Shown here one piece after another: positions 1 through 8,428 of a stretch of 64,000 bases of DNA (position 1 is the stretch's first letter; each line of letters starts with the position of its first letter). The DNA comes from Ancrocorticia sp039812645 (lineage in GTDB: Bacteria > Actinomycetota > Actinomycetes > Actinomycetales > Actinomycetaceae): contig JBDIAV010000004.1 in the NCBI GenBank assembly GCA_039812645.1, positions 29,876-93,875 on the forward strand, in the 5' to 3' direction. The notes beneath the pieces are model-generated. The model was not told the DNA's origin, ran no database searches, and saw nothing but the letters and a program-made list of their open reading frames with translations. A program made the translations under genes and the position numbers.

Positions 1-915
1 TGGATGCCCCGCGCTGCCGCGACAGCGATATCCCTTCTGGCTACCTTCGTCTTCTTCGGAGGACTGCTTTTCTACGTGGGCTACTCGGTATCCGGGGAAT
101 GGAATGATCTGAGCGACAAGTTTTCCACTGGCGTCTCCCAGATCTTTCAGTTCCTGGAGAAGAGTCCAATACCCCTGGGAATTACACACAAGGAGCTCAA
201 CGAGAATATCCAGGACATTCTCGCAACGGGTGTGCAATGGGTACAGGAGAATGCGGGGAGCATTGCCACGCAAGCTGTGAACTCGGCGGGTACCGTGGCA
301 CTGATCTTTACGATGCTGGCGCTCGCGATCTTTACCGCGATTTTCTTCCTCACTTCAGGCAGCAAAATGTGGCTGTGGTTCATCAACCTCGTGCCCGCCA
401 AGAACCGCGTGAATGTGCATCGCAGTGCAACTGCCGGATGGAAGACCTTCTCGGGATATGCGCGAGGGACGATTATTATTGCGGTAACGGACGGCCTTCT
501 TGCACTTATTCTGCTGCTAATTGTGAAGATTCCCCTCGCCGCGCCACTCGCTGTTCTTGTCATGATTGGTGCGGTTATCCCGCTCGTTGGTGCACCCGCA
601 GCGATGGTCATCGCAATGATTGTGGCTCTGGCCGCAGAGGGCATCTGGAAGGCCGCCATTGTGGGCATCGGTATCGCGCTTATTGGCCAGTTTGAGGGAC
701 ACATCTTGCAGCCGCTCGTCATGGGCAAGCAGGTCTCGATTCACCCGGTCGCGGTGGCCGTAGGGGTAGCCGCAGGAACGTTCCTTGCTGGACTCATCGG
801 CGCGATCATTGCTATCCCAATCATTGCGGTGATCTGGGAGGTGTACAAGACGCTCCGGCACCCGGATATTCCTGTCGCTAGTCTGAGCGAGTTGGATGGG
901 CGAGTGGCAGATTAG
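1..915 (+). CDS. AI-2E family transporter (permease), 5' end cut by window edge
   Basis: The reading frame is open at the left edge of the window, and an in-frame ATG at 4 falls inside what should be the membrane domain. Family members are usually 350-400 residues, so roughly the first 100 are missing. The visible 304 residues hold a membrane segment near the start, a soluble stretch around residues 35-90, then four to five hydrophobic segments in the second half (about 95-120, 160-220 and 240-280) rich in Gly/Ala/Ile with a conserved Gly-Gln-Phe-Glu-Gly-like turn. This order is typical of the AI-2E/PerM-like permeases, polytopic membrane proteins whose substrates vary (autoinducer-2 export in one member, ion antiport in others). 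The substrate cannot be told here. The next gene is convergent, 43 bp away. Confidence 0.8.
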   Translation, partial: WMPRAAATAISLLATFVFFGGLLFYVGYSVSGEWNDLSDKFSTGVSQIFQFLEKSPIPLGITHKELNENIQDILATGVQWVQENAGSIATQAVNSAGTVALIFTMLALAIFTAIFFLTSGSKMWLWFINLVPAKNRVNVHRSATAGWKTFSGYARGTIIIAVTDGLLALILLLIVKIPLAAPLAVLVMIGAVIPLVGAPAAMVIAMIVALAAEGIWKAAIVGIGIALIGQFEGHILQPLVMGKQVSIHPVAVAVGVAAGTFLAGLIGAIIAIPIIAVIWEVYKTLRHPDIPVASLSELDGRVAD

Positions 916-958
916 CTGGGCGAGCAGCAGGCAGTGGGGTGCTGGACAGCAACGGAAC

Positions 959-1507
959 TTATTCCATGCCCCACTTGATCGGGGTCACTGTGCCGTGCTT
1001 CCAGTCGCGCCGCAACACCGAGTAGGCCACGCTGGCCTTATCGGGAGCGTCACCTGCGGTGGGCCATGCCTCACGGTAGTAGGCCTCTTGAACCCAACCG
1101 GCGCTTTGGAAGATACGGCGCATAGGGACGTTATCCTCTCGGGTCTGACCCTCGAGGCGAGTCACGTTCGGCATGGTCTCGAAGATGTGATTGGCGATAG
1201 CTCGCAACGATTCAAGTCCAAGCCCCTGCCCGCGAACAGCTTCTGACAAGCGAAGGTCAAAGAGAGGAGCGTCATCTGAGAGGTCCTCAAAGATAACGAG
1301 GCCGATGCGCCCCTTCCATTTTTCTTCGAGCCAGTAGGTGCGGTGGTCGTCGTCGTCATATCCCCCGGCGGCGATACGTTTCTCCACCTGCTCGCGCGTG
1401 GGCTGCGCGTGGACATGGTAGGGGAAGTAATTGTCGACCATAAAGTTCACGAGGGCATCGCAATCAGCGGGATCGTTGGGGTCGAAACGGACGAGTGAGA
1501 CAGACAT
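959..1507 (-). CDS. GNAT family N-acetyltransferase
   Basis: A 182-residue single-domain GNAT protein that should transfer an acetyl group from acetyl-CoA to an unknown amine. The acetyl-CoA-binding loop is visible as V-R-G-Q-G-L-G (about residues 92-98), followed by the helix and a C-terminal strand with a Tyr-rich segment (E-A-Y-Y-R-E) typical of the RimJ/RimL branch. The start ATG has no Shine-Dalgarno; a TACAAT hexamer lies 6 nt upstream, which points to a leaderless transcript. It converges on the AI-2E permease gene and is followed upstream by the amidotransferase on the same strand, from which it is separated by about 100 bp. Confidence 0.85.
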   Translation of the reverse strand: MSVSLVRFDPNDPADCDALVNFMVDNYFPYHVHAQPTREQVEKRIAAGGYDDDDHRTYWLEEKWKGRIGLVIFEDLSDDAPLFDLRLSEAVRGQGLGLESLRAIANHIFETMPNVTRLEGQTREDNVPMRRIFQSAGWVQEAYYREAWPTAGDAPDKASVAYSVLRRDWKHGTVTPIKWGME

Positions 1508-1513
1508 GGCGCG

Positions 1514-1519
1514 ATTGTA
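1514..1519 (-). promoter_or_regulatory. -10 element for leaderless GNAT transcript
   Basis: TACAAT on the minus strand ends 6 nt before the ATG at 1507, with no purine-rich ribosome site between them. The inferred transcription start falls at or next to the start codon. Confidence 0.5.
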
Positions 1520-1605
1520 GCAAGGGTCACACGGTTATGTGCTCTCAACGCACGGGAAGTTCTGACGAAAAACGGGGAGTTTGTGGCGGATTGCGCCGCG
1601 CCCGT

Positions 1606-2313
1606 TTAGATCGTGGGAACCTCAGCACCGCACTGGGCAGCAAAGGCGTAGGCGATGCGACGGCCGTTATGGGAAACGCGCTTATCCACAGCTTTGAGAA
1701 CACTGTAGTAAGGCTCCGAGTTGTTGCCTTGGGATACATGCCACTTAGTCATCAGTTCTGGGCTAGCCTCGGGGTGGAACTGGAGGCTGATGGCAGAACC
1801 GTAGCGGTAAACCTGGTAGTTGTAGGTGGTCGAGCTTCCAAGGAGCTTGGCATCACGGGGAAGTCGTTCCACGGCATCTCCGTGCGATTGGTAGCCCATG
1901 AGAACATGGTCCTGCGAGACCAAACCGATAATCGGATCGTCGACGGCGGCCTCGGTGAGAGTTATCTCCACCGCGCCCTCTTCATAGCCGAACGGTCCCG
2001 GTACTGCTACGTGGCCGTGCAGTGCCTGAGTAAGGATTTGGTGACCGAGGCAGATAGCCATGACGGGGATATCTCGTGAAATTGCTTCGGCGAGCAGCCA
2101 GCCGACGGGTTCGATCCACGGGTGATCAATGCCGTCGTGCGCGCTCATGCGGCCACCAAGGAGAACAACCCCATCGGCGAGATCATCAATCGACGGTACC
2201 GGGTCTTCCCATAGGTGAACCGTCTCCATGGTGAGTCCGCATTCACTGAACCACGTCCCAAAGCGATCAATAGGGCATTCGGGATCAGGTTGCAGGATGG
2301 TTACGCTCGCCAT
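1606..2313 (-). CDS. Class I glutamine amidotransferase (GMP synthase-like GATase domain)
   Basis: A free-standing 235-residue class I glutamine amidotransferase. The nucleophile elbow is A-I-C-L-G-H with Cys88, and the His/Glu pair sits in Q-F-H-P-E-A (His180, Glu182), so the hydrolase triad is complete. The oxyanion-strand motif L-G-G is present near residue 52. Such stand-alone proteins resemble YfeJ/PuuD-like or GuaA-amidotransferase-like enzymes of uncertain acceptor; they may hydrolyse gamma-glutamyl compounds. There is no synthase partner next to it. It diverges from the patatin gene across a 282-bp spacer in which I see no clear motif. Confidence 0.85.
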   Translation of the reverse strand: MASVTILQPDPECPIDRFGTWFSECGLTMETVHLWEDPVPSIDDLADGVVLLGGRMSAHDGIDHPWIEPVGWLLAEAISRDIPVMAICLGHQILTQALHGHVAVPGPFGYEEGAVEITLTEAAVDDPIIGLVSQDHVLMGYQSHGDAVERLPRDAKLLGSSTTYNYQVYRYGSAISLQFHPEASPELMTKWHVSQGNNSEPYYSVLKAVDKRVSHNGRRIAYAFAAQCGAEVPTI

Positions 2314-2595
2314 GTTGTTAATTCTCTCAGGATTATCACCACAAGAGCCCCCTCCGAGGACGTGAGACTGCTTACCTGGGGATATATTCCCTGGTCAGGC
2401 TTGTTAGGTATGTCAAGGTCACAAACTGTGGATGTCTCATCGCACATGCATAATCGTTTGAGCATCGATCTCTTGCTCACTTCCACAAGTCCCTTGCTAG
2501 CTTGTATAGCTACGGGTTGAATGAAAATAGTTGTGCGTGGCGAAATGAGCTCGCGAGGTCAAGGGCCGCGTTGAGGCCCAAGGAAGGACATCACT

Positions 2596-3678
2596 ATGCG
2601 GTTTGCCCTGGTGTTAGGGTCGGGCGGTGCGCGCGGTTTTACCCATATTGGCGTCATTGAGGAACTGAAGGCGCGCGGTCACGATATTGTGGCAATCTCG
2701 GGTGCCTCGATCGGTGCGCTCGTTGGAGGCTTGGAAGCCGCAGGGACTTTGGACGATTTCTCTGCGTGGGCTTCCGGTCTCAATCAACGTATGGTCTTCC
2801 GGATGCTCGACTTCACTCTCGCTGGTGCTGGCCTCGTCAAAGCAGATCGACTCCTCCAGGAACTCAACCGCTTTGCCGGTGGCGTGAAAATTGAGGATCT
2901 CCCCATTCCCTTCACCGCGGTTGCCACGGATATTACAGCCGAGCGTGAGGTGTGGTTCCAGCGAGGCTCGCTTACCTCCGCCATTCGTGCGTCGATTGCC
3001 ATCCCCGGTTTCTTCACCCCGGTGATGATGCAAGGCCACGTTTTGGTCGACGGCGGGGTGTGTAATCCCGTTCCGGTGGAACCAACGCTCGCGGTTCCCT
3101 CTGATGCAACAATCGCCGTTTCGCTCGCTGGAGGATCGCCGGTGGTTGAGCCTAGGATTTCTCTTCCTGATGCCAGTGACGTGTCTGAGAGTGACGATGA
3201 GCGAGAGTCGTGGTTCGCTCGCAGTTTCGAGGGTGTCCGCAACTCTGAGCCGGTGCGTTCACTCCATTCCCTCTTTGCGAGCGCCGCTGATTCGAATCGG
3301 GATAACGACGGCGGCGAAGCGTCCGCCCGAGGGTCGGGGAAGGGCGGCGGGCAGCACGTTGGAAAGGACTCCGTGAAAGGTGAGGACCTCGCCGATGCCA
3401 GGCCTGGGACGCCCCCGGTCACCATGACTGACCTACCGGGAAGTGCTGATCTCGTTCAACCGATTGGCATCGATATTTCTACCACCGAGGTGGCATACCA
3501 ATCCATCTCGACGATGCAAAATATGATCGAGCGATACCGGGCGGCGGCTAGCCCCGCTCAGATTCAGATCACAGTCCCATTCGCTAGTGCTGGCACGCTT
3601 GACTTCCATCGTGCCTCGGAGTTGATCGAACTGGGGCGGGAACTTGCGAAGGATGCCTTTGATCGTGCCGGAATATAA
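2596..3678 (+). CDS. Patatin-like phospholipase
   Basis: A 360-residue cytoplasmic patatin-family lipid acyl hydrolase with a Ser-Asp dyad. The oxyanion loop G-S-G-G-A-R-G is at residues 8-14, the nucleophile elbow G-A-S-I-G has Ser38, and the dyad Asp152 is in V-D-G-G. The patatin core ends near residue 185. Residues about 185-275 are a Ser/Asp/Gly-rich, probably disordered insert before a final helical segment, which makes the protein longer than bacterial RssA-like proteins (about 300). An AAGGA ribosome site precedes the ATG. It stands alone between the divergent amidotransferase and the MFS gene. Its lipid substrate is unknown. Confidence 0.85.
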   Translation: MRFALVLGSGGARGFTHIGVIEELKARGHDIVAISGASIGALVGGLEAAGTLDDFSAWASGLNQRMVFRMLDFTLAGAGLVKADRLLQELNRFAGGVKIEDLPIPFTAVATDITAEREVWFQRGSLTSAIRASIAIPGFFTPVMMQGHVLVDGGVCNPVPVEPTLAVPSDATIAVSLAGGSPVVEPRISLPDASDVSESDDERESWFARSFEGVRNSEPVRSLHSLFASAADSNRDNDGGEASARGSGKGGGQHVGKDSVKGEDLADARPGTPPVTMTDLPGSADLVQPIGIDISTTEVAYQSISTMQNMIERYRAAASPAQIQITVPFASAGTLDFHRASELIELGRELAKDAFDRAGI

Positions 3679-3852
3679 TGGTCTGCGTATAACTATTCGA
3701 CATTGAGGTTGGTTATTCTCACCGCTCGTATAGCGTCAATTTTCGGGTGAAAATCGGAGAAAAGTGCCGCGCCTCTCGCTCCGGTAGGTAGAAATTCCGA
3801 GGTGGTGAGCAAACGCACCATAGCAGGGGTGTAAAGAGTGCTCGCGCACCAG

Positions 3853-3858
3853 TAATCT
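3853..3858 (+). promoter_or_regulatory. -10 element for leaderless MFS transcript
   Basis: TAATCT lies 8 nt before the GTG start at 3867 and there is no Shine-Dalgarno sequence, so the transcript probably begins at or just before the start codon. Confidence 0.45.
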
Positions 3859-3866
3859 AGCTAATC

Positions 3867-5276
3867 GTGCTTGCAAACTACTCCGATATTCTCAGACTCC
3901 ACAATGCCTGGAAATTCTCGCTGGCGGGCTTCATCCTGCGCCTGCCGATGTCGCTCGTGGGCATCTCGACCATTCTTCTTGTGAAGGCCGAGTATGGCAA
4001 CTACACCCTTGCCGGTGCGGTGAGCGCAGCGAATATGATTGCGCTTGCTGTTGGTGCGCCCATTCTTGCGCGCCTTGTTGATACCCGTGGACAGCGTCGG
4101 GTGATGGCTCCTGCCTTCACCGTCTCCGCTCTCTCCCTGGCGGGTCTCGTGGTGACGGCGGTTTCCCACGGTCCCGCAGCGCTCCTGTTCCTTTTCGCCA
4201 TGACGGCCGGCGCCACCTGGGGTGCGCCGGGAGCGCTGGTACGCTCGCGCTGGATGAAGACGGTCGATTCGCCGCGCCAGCTCACCACCGCTTACGCCCT
4301 AGAAGCAGCAGTCGATGAGTTTACCTTCATCATTGGCCCTATCCTTGCCACAATGCTCGGCACTCTCGTGCATCCCGCAGCGGGACTCATCCTCGCTGTT
4401 ACCTTCCTCAGTGTGGGTGGTGTCCTCTTCCTCTCCCAGACTGATTCCGAGCCGGAACCCACCCCGCGTGTTAAGGGTGAGTCGATGCCATCGGTCATGC
4501 TCAACCCCGTGGTTATCGCGCTCGCGCTGACCTACGTGGGTGCTGGTTCCATGTTTGGCGCCATTGACGTTTCTGTGGTGGCCTTTACCGAGTTCCACGG
4601 AGTTGCCGCGTTCGCTGGCTCACTTTTGGCACTCTTCGCCCTGGGGTCGCTCACGGCCGCGTTGATCTATGGCTCGCGCAGCTGGCGCCAGCCCCTGTGG
4701 AAGCTCTTCGCCATTGGCATTACGTTGCTGGCGCTTGGTGCTACCACGCTGCTGGCGGCTGGAAACGTGTGGTTGCTCGGCCTCATCCTGCTCATTACCG
4801 GTCTGACGATCGCGCCCACCATGACGAACGTCAATATGATCGTTGCCAAGGTAGTCCCCAAGCGGCAGCTGACCGAGGGGCTCACGTGGATGTCCACGGC
4901 CATGAACATTGGTACATCGCTGGGTGCAGCTGCGGGTGGCCGTGCCATTGATGCCTCCGGCGCGCACGGTGGCTTCCTCGTTGTTGTCGTTGCCGCATGG
5001 CTCATGGTGCTGCTCATGCTGGCTGGTCTACCGCGGCTTCGTCGTGACACCGAACGTGTCGAGACGACAGAACGTAGTGAACGATTGCGTGAACTCTTGG
5101 AGGGCGAGTCCCAGGCAGCTGATCTCGTCAGCGCCTCCGATAACGCAATCGAAGCGGACGTCGTCGTCGACAAAAACGACAAAGCCACTCGTACGCTGGC
5201 TGACGATCTCCGGAACGACGGCGAATCCCGCGAGCGCTCAGAAGATGCAACTCGTATCTTCGTCGCCGGAAGCTGA
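3867..5276 (+). CDS. MFS transporter
   Basis: A 469-residue major facilitator superfamily protein with about twelve membrane segments. The loop after helix 2 carries L-V-D-T-R-G-Q-R-R, a form of the family's D-R-x-G-R-R signature at about residues 70-78. A short charged central loop follows helix 6, and residues about 395-469 form a long hydrophilic C-terminal tail rich in Glu, Asp and Arg. The set resembles actinobacterial drug or metabolite exporters, but the substrate cannot be assigned. The GTG start is chosen because no earlier in-frame start gives a better N-terminus and a TAATCT hexamer is placed for a leaderless mRNA. A strong hairpin terminator follows at 5327-5368. Confidence 0.85.
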   Translation: MLANYSDILRLHNAWKFSLAGFILRLPMSLVGISTILLVKAEYGNYTLAGAVSAANMIALAVGAPILARLVDTRGQRRVMAPAFTVSALSLAGLVVTAVSHGPAALLFLFAMTAGATWGAPGALVRSRWMKTVDSPRQLTTAYALEAAVDEFTFIIGPILATMLGTLVHPAAGLILAVTFLSVGGVLFLSQTDSEPEPTPRVKGESMPSVMLNPVVIALALTYVGAGSMFGAIDVSVVAFTEFHGVAAFAGSLLALFALGSLTAALIYGSRSWRQPLWKLFAIGITLLALGATTLLAAGNVWLLGLILLITGLTIAPTMTNVNMIVAKVVPKRQLTEGLTWMSTAMNIGTSLGAAAGGRAIDASGAHGGFLVVVVAAWLMVLLMLAGLPRLRRDTERVETTERSERLRELLEGESQAADLVSASDNAIEADVVVDKNDKATRTLADDLRNDGESRERSEDATRIFVAGS

Positions 5277-5326
5277 CGTTCGCTGTAACCACTAGTTAGT
5301 TTTCATCGCGGAGAGTTCCGCCGTGC

Positions 5327-5368
5327 AAGGGCCCCATTGATGCCTCATGAGCTATCAATGGGGCCCTT
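5327..5368. terminator. Hairpin terminator after the MFS gene
   Basis: A perfect 15-bp inverted repeat (5327-5341 with 5354-5368) around a 12-nt loop. The stem is GC-rich with A/T ends and lies 51 bp after the MFS stop. The right arm runs straight into the TAGAAT hexamer proposed as the promoter of the next gene. Confidence 0.8.
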
Positions 5369-5373
5369 AGAAT
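5368..5373 (+). promoter_or_regulatory. -10 element for leaderless GNAT transcript
   Basis: TAGAAT 7 nt before the ATG at 5381, with no Shine-Dalgarno. It abuts the terminator stem, so termination and re-initiation are only a few bases apart. Confidence 0.5.
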
Positions 5374-5380
5374 ATGTGGC

Positions 5381-5980
5381 ATGGATATCCAGAAGGCGCG
5401 TCGCCGCGACATCCCCACCCTTGCGAAACTACTCACTCAGGGTTTCGCTGACGATCCGCTGCTTGCTGAGTACGTGGCCCGTTCGCGTGACCCAGAGGTG
5501 GCCCTTGAACGCTTCTTCACCACCGAGCTGGAGAAGTTCTACATCCCGCGTGGGGTGGTGGACCTCGTGAAAGACGACGGGATGATTAAAGGCGCGGCGC
5601 TCTGGGTGAGCCCCGATGCCCCGATTCGGCGCCGTGATGAACTTCGGATGTTCCCTGGTTTGGTGCGGGCTCTCGGCCGGAGCCTACCGCGCGCGATGCG
5701 CATCGACTATCACGACGCCGCTGCCGTGCCGGGCTTCCCGCACTGGTACCTCTACACAATCGTGGTGTCCCCGCAAGCTCAGGGGCAGGGGATCGGCGGT
5801 GTCCTGCTGGATTACGGGATTGCACGCGCCGGTGACTATCCGATCTATCTCGAGTCAACCACGCCCGGTTCGCGCAAACTGTACGAACGCAAGGGATTCT
5901 TTCCGCTTGGCGTCATTCCTTCACCGAGTGAGTCCCCAGAAGTGGGGATGTGGCGGCCCGGGCGAGTTGTCACGGGGTGA
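5381..5980 (+). CDS. GNAT family N-acetyltransferase
   Basis: A 199-residue GNAT acetyltransferase. The acetyl-CoA loop Q-A-Q-G-Q-G-I-G-G (about residues 130-138) follows the beta-4 strand Y-T-I-V-V-S-P, and a C-terminal Y-E-R-K-G-F motif matches the typical end of the fold. The N-terminal D-I-P-T-L-A-K-L-L start and the P-H-W-Y-L-Y strand resemble acetyltransferases linked to small-molecule or antibiotic inactivation, but the acceptor is unknown. It stands alone between two terminators, with its own probable leaderless promoter, and is convergent with kup. Confidence 0.85.
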   Translation: MDIQKARRRDIPTLAKLLTQGFADDPLLAEYVARSRDPEVALERFFTTELEKFYIPRGVVDLVKDDGMIKGAALWVSPDAPIRRRDELRMFPGLVRALGRSLPRAMRIDYHDAAAVPGFPHWYLYTIVVSPQAQGQGIGGVLLDYGIARAGDYPIYLESTTPGSRKLYERKGFFPLGVIPSPSESPEVGMWRPGRVVTG

Positions 5981-6017
5981 GAGGGAGCCAGAAACTTGTA
6001 GAGGCCTGAATAATAGC

Positions 6018-6070
6018 GTCGTAATCAGCACTGGCCTGTACCTCTCGTACAGGTCGGTGCTTATTACCAC
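6018..6070. repeat. Imperfect 24-bp inverted repeat
   Basis: Arms 6018-6041 and 6047-6070 match at 20 of 24 positions around a 5-nt loop. It lies 37 bp after the GNAT stop and may act as its terminator, but there is no T-run. Both arms carry AGCAC and CCTGTAC-type blocks, so a palindromic protein site is also possible. Confidence 0.5.
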
Positions 6071-6148
6071 ACCGAAAATATGATCTTTACGCATCATCTG
6101 GAGTACTGGGAAGCTGTAAGCAGTCCTGAGTGGATGATAGGTGTAGTA

Positions 6149-6194
6149 CAGCAGGTGGGCTGGCCGGATTCGCATCCGGCCAGCCCACCTGCTG
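6149..6194. terminator. Hairpin terminator between convergent GNAT and kup
   Basis: A perfect 21-bp inverted repeat (6149-6169 with 6174-6194) with a TCGC loop, followed on the plus strand by TTGTATTT. It begins 15 bp past the kup stop and probably serves both convergent genes. Confidence 0.85.
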
Positions 6195-6208
6195 TTGTAT
6201 TTGCACCT

Positions 6209-8134
6209 CTAAATGACGATTCTCGTGGAAATCTCGGCCGTACGCCTAGGCGGAAGCTTGATGGTCCACTGTGGGGAGGCGCTGACGTGGGTCAGCCACA
6301 CAAAGACGCGCTTGCGCCAGATAGACATCGTGGACTCAGGCCCGGCGAATACGTTGAGATGCGAGAGCATGAAGAACGCGCTGTCGAGCTTCCAGGATTG
6401 CAAACCGAGAGCTGCTTGCCCATCGGCGAGAGCCTTTTCCAAATCACGGTTGTCCATGAACCCGAAGTTGAGCGTCAGGTGGAAAACGCCCGGCAGTGGA
6501 CTGGCGATTTTGTCAATGCACATGCGTTCGTTCGGCGGAACGTGCGGAGTGTGGTGGGTGCGCAGGGACACGATAATAACGTGGTCGTGCAAAGTGTGAT
6601 TGACCGCTGTGTTCACTTTGAGGGAGAGCGGGGTGGTTGTCATCATGGAATGTGGGTAGATCGCCGTACCGGGAATGCGGCGGGCAGGCTTCTTTGAGAG
6701 CGCTTCAAGGAACTCGTAGAGCGTCCCCTCCTGGTCCATGCGGGCGCGTTTAACGAGATACTCTCCCTTGTTCCAGGTGGTCATGATGAAAAACATGAGT
6801 AGTGCAATACCAAGTGGCAGCCATCCTCCGGTGAAAATCTTCGTGAGATTCGCGGCGAACATCGGCCATTCGAGGGCCGCCAGTCCGACAAACAGTATGC
6901 CGGTAGCCCACACGGGCCAGTGCCAGCCGATCCGGGTAAGCAGAACGAGAAGGGCAGACGTCAGTACGAAGTCTGTGGTCACGGCCAAGCCGTACGCGCT
7001 GGAGAGTCGGTCGGAGTCTTGAAAGATGATGATGACGGTGGCCACGGCACAGAAAAGGAGGCCGTTGACTGCCGGGAGATAGATCTGGCCCGCGGCGGAC
7101 TCAGAAGTATGCACGATCTTCAGGTGGGGAAGATACCCGAGCCGCGAGGCCTGCCGAGCAATGGAATAAGCGCCCGAGATGACAGCCTGCGATGCAATGA
7201 GCGTGGCAAAGGTTGCCATCGCGACGAGCACCACGGTCATACTGCGGGGAACGAGGAGGAAGAAGGGATTGGCGATGTTGGCGGCGTCGTCGATAAGGAG
7301 GGCGCCCTGTCCGAGGTAGTTGAGAACGAGAGAGGGAAGCACGATGGCGGCCCAGGTGAGTTGGATAGGGGTGCGCCCAAAGTGTGAAATATCCGCGTAC
7401 AGGGCCTCCGCGCCGGTGACTGCGAGAACAGTGGCACCCAGGGCAACAAATGCGGCGGCAGGGTGGCCGAGCATGAAGTGAGCCGCTTCGGAAGGGAGCA
7501 GAGCAACGAGGACGTGAGGATTTGCCACGATGTGAGGGAGGCCCGCGGCGGCCAGGGCGAGGAACCAGAGGGCCATAATGGGGCCAAATACACGGCCCAC
7601 CTTGGAGGTTCCGGAGCGTTGGACAGCGAAGAGAGCTGTAAGAATTGCCAGCGAGACGGGGAGCACGATGTCCGGCATGGATGGGAATGCTACGTCCAAG
7701 CCTTCAATTGCAGACAATACGGAGATAGCCGGGGTAATAACCGAATCCCCGAAGAACAGTGCCGCCCCGAACACTCCCGCAAATGCCACAACGACCGAGA
7801 GTCGTTTGCCCGGCGTGAGATGGCCACGAACGAGGGTTGCGAGCGCGAGGATGCCGCCTTCGCCGTCGTTATCCGCGCGAAGAACGAAGGTGACGTACTT
7901 CAGGGTGACAATAAGAACGAGAGTCCAAATGATGCAGGAAATGACGCCAAGAATATTCTCTTCCGTCAACGCAACCTGGCCGTTTCCAATGGTGAAGACG
8001 GTGCGCATGACATAGAGGGGACTGGTGCCGATATCGCCAAAAACGACACCGAGGGCACCTAAGCCGAGAAGCGCAGTTTTCTTAGCCGGGAGGGCGGCGC
8101 GATCGCCTCGTGTGGCTGAACCCAAGTGGATCAT
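6209..8134 (-). CDS. kup: Kup-type low-affinity potassium transporter
   Basis: A 641-residue KUP/HAK family K+ uptake permease (proton symport in characterised members). The N-terminal signature G-V-V-F-G-D-I-G-T-S-P-L-Y is complete and includes the conserved acidic residue of helix 1. About twelve membrane segments fill residues 20-450 and a cytoplasmic domain of about 190 residues ends the protein, as in the family. I place the start at the ATG 24 codons inside the longest frame: that ATG has a TACGAT hexamer 8 nt upstream, and the longer N-terminus is not family-like. It diverges from apeB. Confidence 0.92.
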   Translation of the reverse strand: MIHLGSATRGDRAALPAKKTALLGLGALGVVFGDIGTSPLYVMRTVFTIGNGQVALTEENILGVISCIIWTLVLIVTLKYVTFVLRADNDGEGGILALATLVRGHLTPGKRLSVVVAFAGVFGAALFFGDSVITPAISVLSAIEGLDVAFPSMPDIVLPVSLAILTALFAVQRSGTSKVGRVFGPIMALWFLALAAAGLPHIVANPHVLVALLPSEAAHFMLGHPAAAFVALGATVLAVTGAEALYADISHFGRTPIQLTWAAIVLPSLVLNYLGQGALLIDDAANIANPFFLLVPRSMTVVLVAMATFATLIASQAVISGAYSIARQASRLGYLPHLKIVHTSESAAGQIYLPAVNGLLFCAVATVIIIFQDSDRLSSAYGLAVTTDFVLTSALLVLLTRIGWHWPVWATGILFVGLAALEWPMFAANLTKIFTGGWLPLGIALLMFFIMTTWNKGEYLVKRARMDQEGTLYEFLEALSKKPARRIPGTAIYPHSMMTTTPLSLKVNTAVNHTLHDHVIIVSLRTHHTPHVPPNERMCIDKIASPLPGVFHLTLNFGFMDNRDLEKALADGQAALGLQSWKLDSAFFMLSHLNVFAGPESTMSIWRKRVFVWLTHVSASPQWTIKLPPRRTAEISTRIVI

Positions 8135-8142
8135 GAAGTGAA

Positions 8143-8148
8143 ATCGTA
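8143..8148 (-). promoter_or_regulatory. -10 element for leaderless kup transcript
   Basis: TACGAT on the minus strand, 8 nt upstream of the chosen kup ATG, with no Shine-Dalgarno. It supports the shorter start. Confidence 0.45.
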
Positions 8149-8322
8149 CGCCCGAAAGGAGCAAATTCCAATACCCACAAGAGCTGATTTTTGACCTGTA
8201 AATCACTGTGAATATGGGTCGTTTCTAGGACTAACGGCGCGATAATCCCCGGTTTGTTTTGGGAGTGATGGCCCGTCGCGGGTTGCTTCCATAATGTGGT
8301 TTTGTTAGGGCGAACCTGCCGT

Positions 8323-8345
8323 GTGCGTCACGGGCAGGTCACCGT
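8323..8345. repeat. Bulged hairpin in the kup-apeB divergent spacer
   Basis: ACCTGCCGTG pairs with CACGGGCAGGT around 8324-8344 with a single bulged base. The 294-bp spacer between the two divergent leaderless genes shows no other strong motif, and I see no riboswitch consensus. Confidence 0.35.
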
Positions 8346-8414
8346 GCGCTGAAAAGAGGCTGAACAGTGTGCGCCCGATGCGCGGTCGGTCCGGTTGAGC
8401 CGCGTACATCGGTT

Positions 8415-8420
8415 TACACT
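8415..8420 (+). promoter_or_regulatory. -10 element for leaderless apeB transcript
   Basis: TACACT 8 nt before the ATG at 8429. It overlaps the upstream TTG at 8420, which argues against that TTG being the start. Confidence 0.5.
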
Positions 8421-8428
8421 TGGTAATT

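Noticed and set aside
147..728. 193-aa minus-strand frame under the AI-2E permease
   Set aside because: Fully inside a clear membrane-protein gene, with shadow-type composition and no family resemblance.
8135..8428. c-di-AMP or other riboswitch upstream of kup
   Set aside because: kup appears leaderless, and I could not match any riboswitch core in the spacer.
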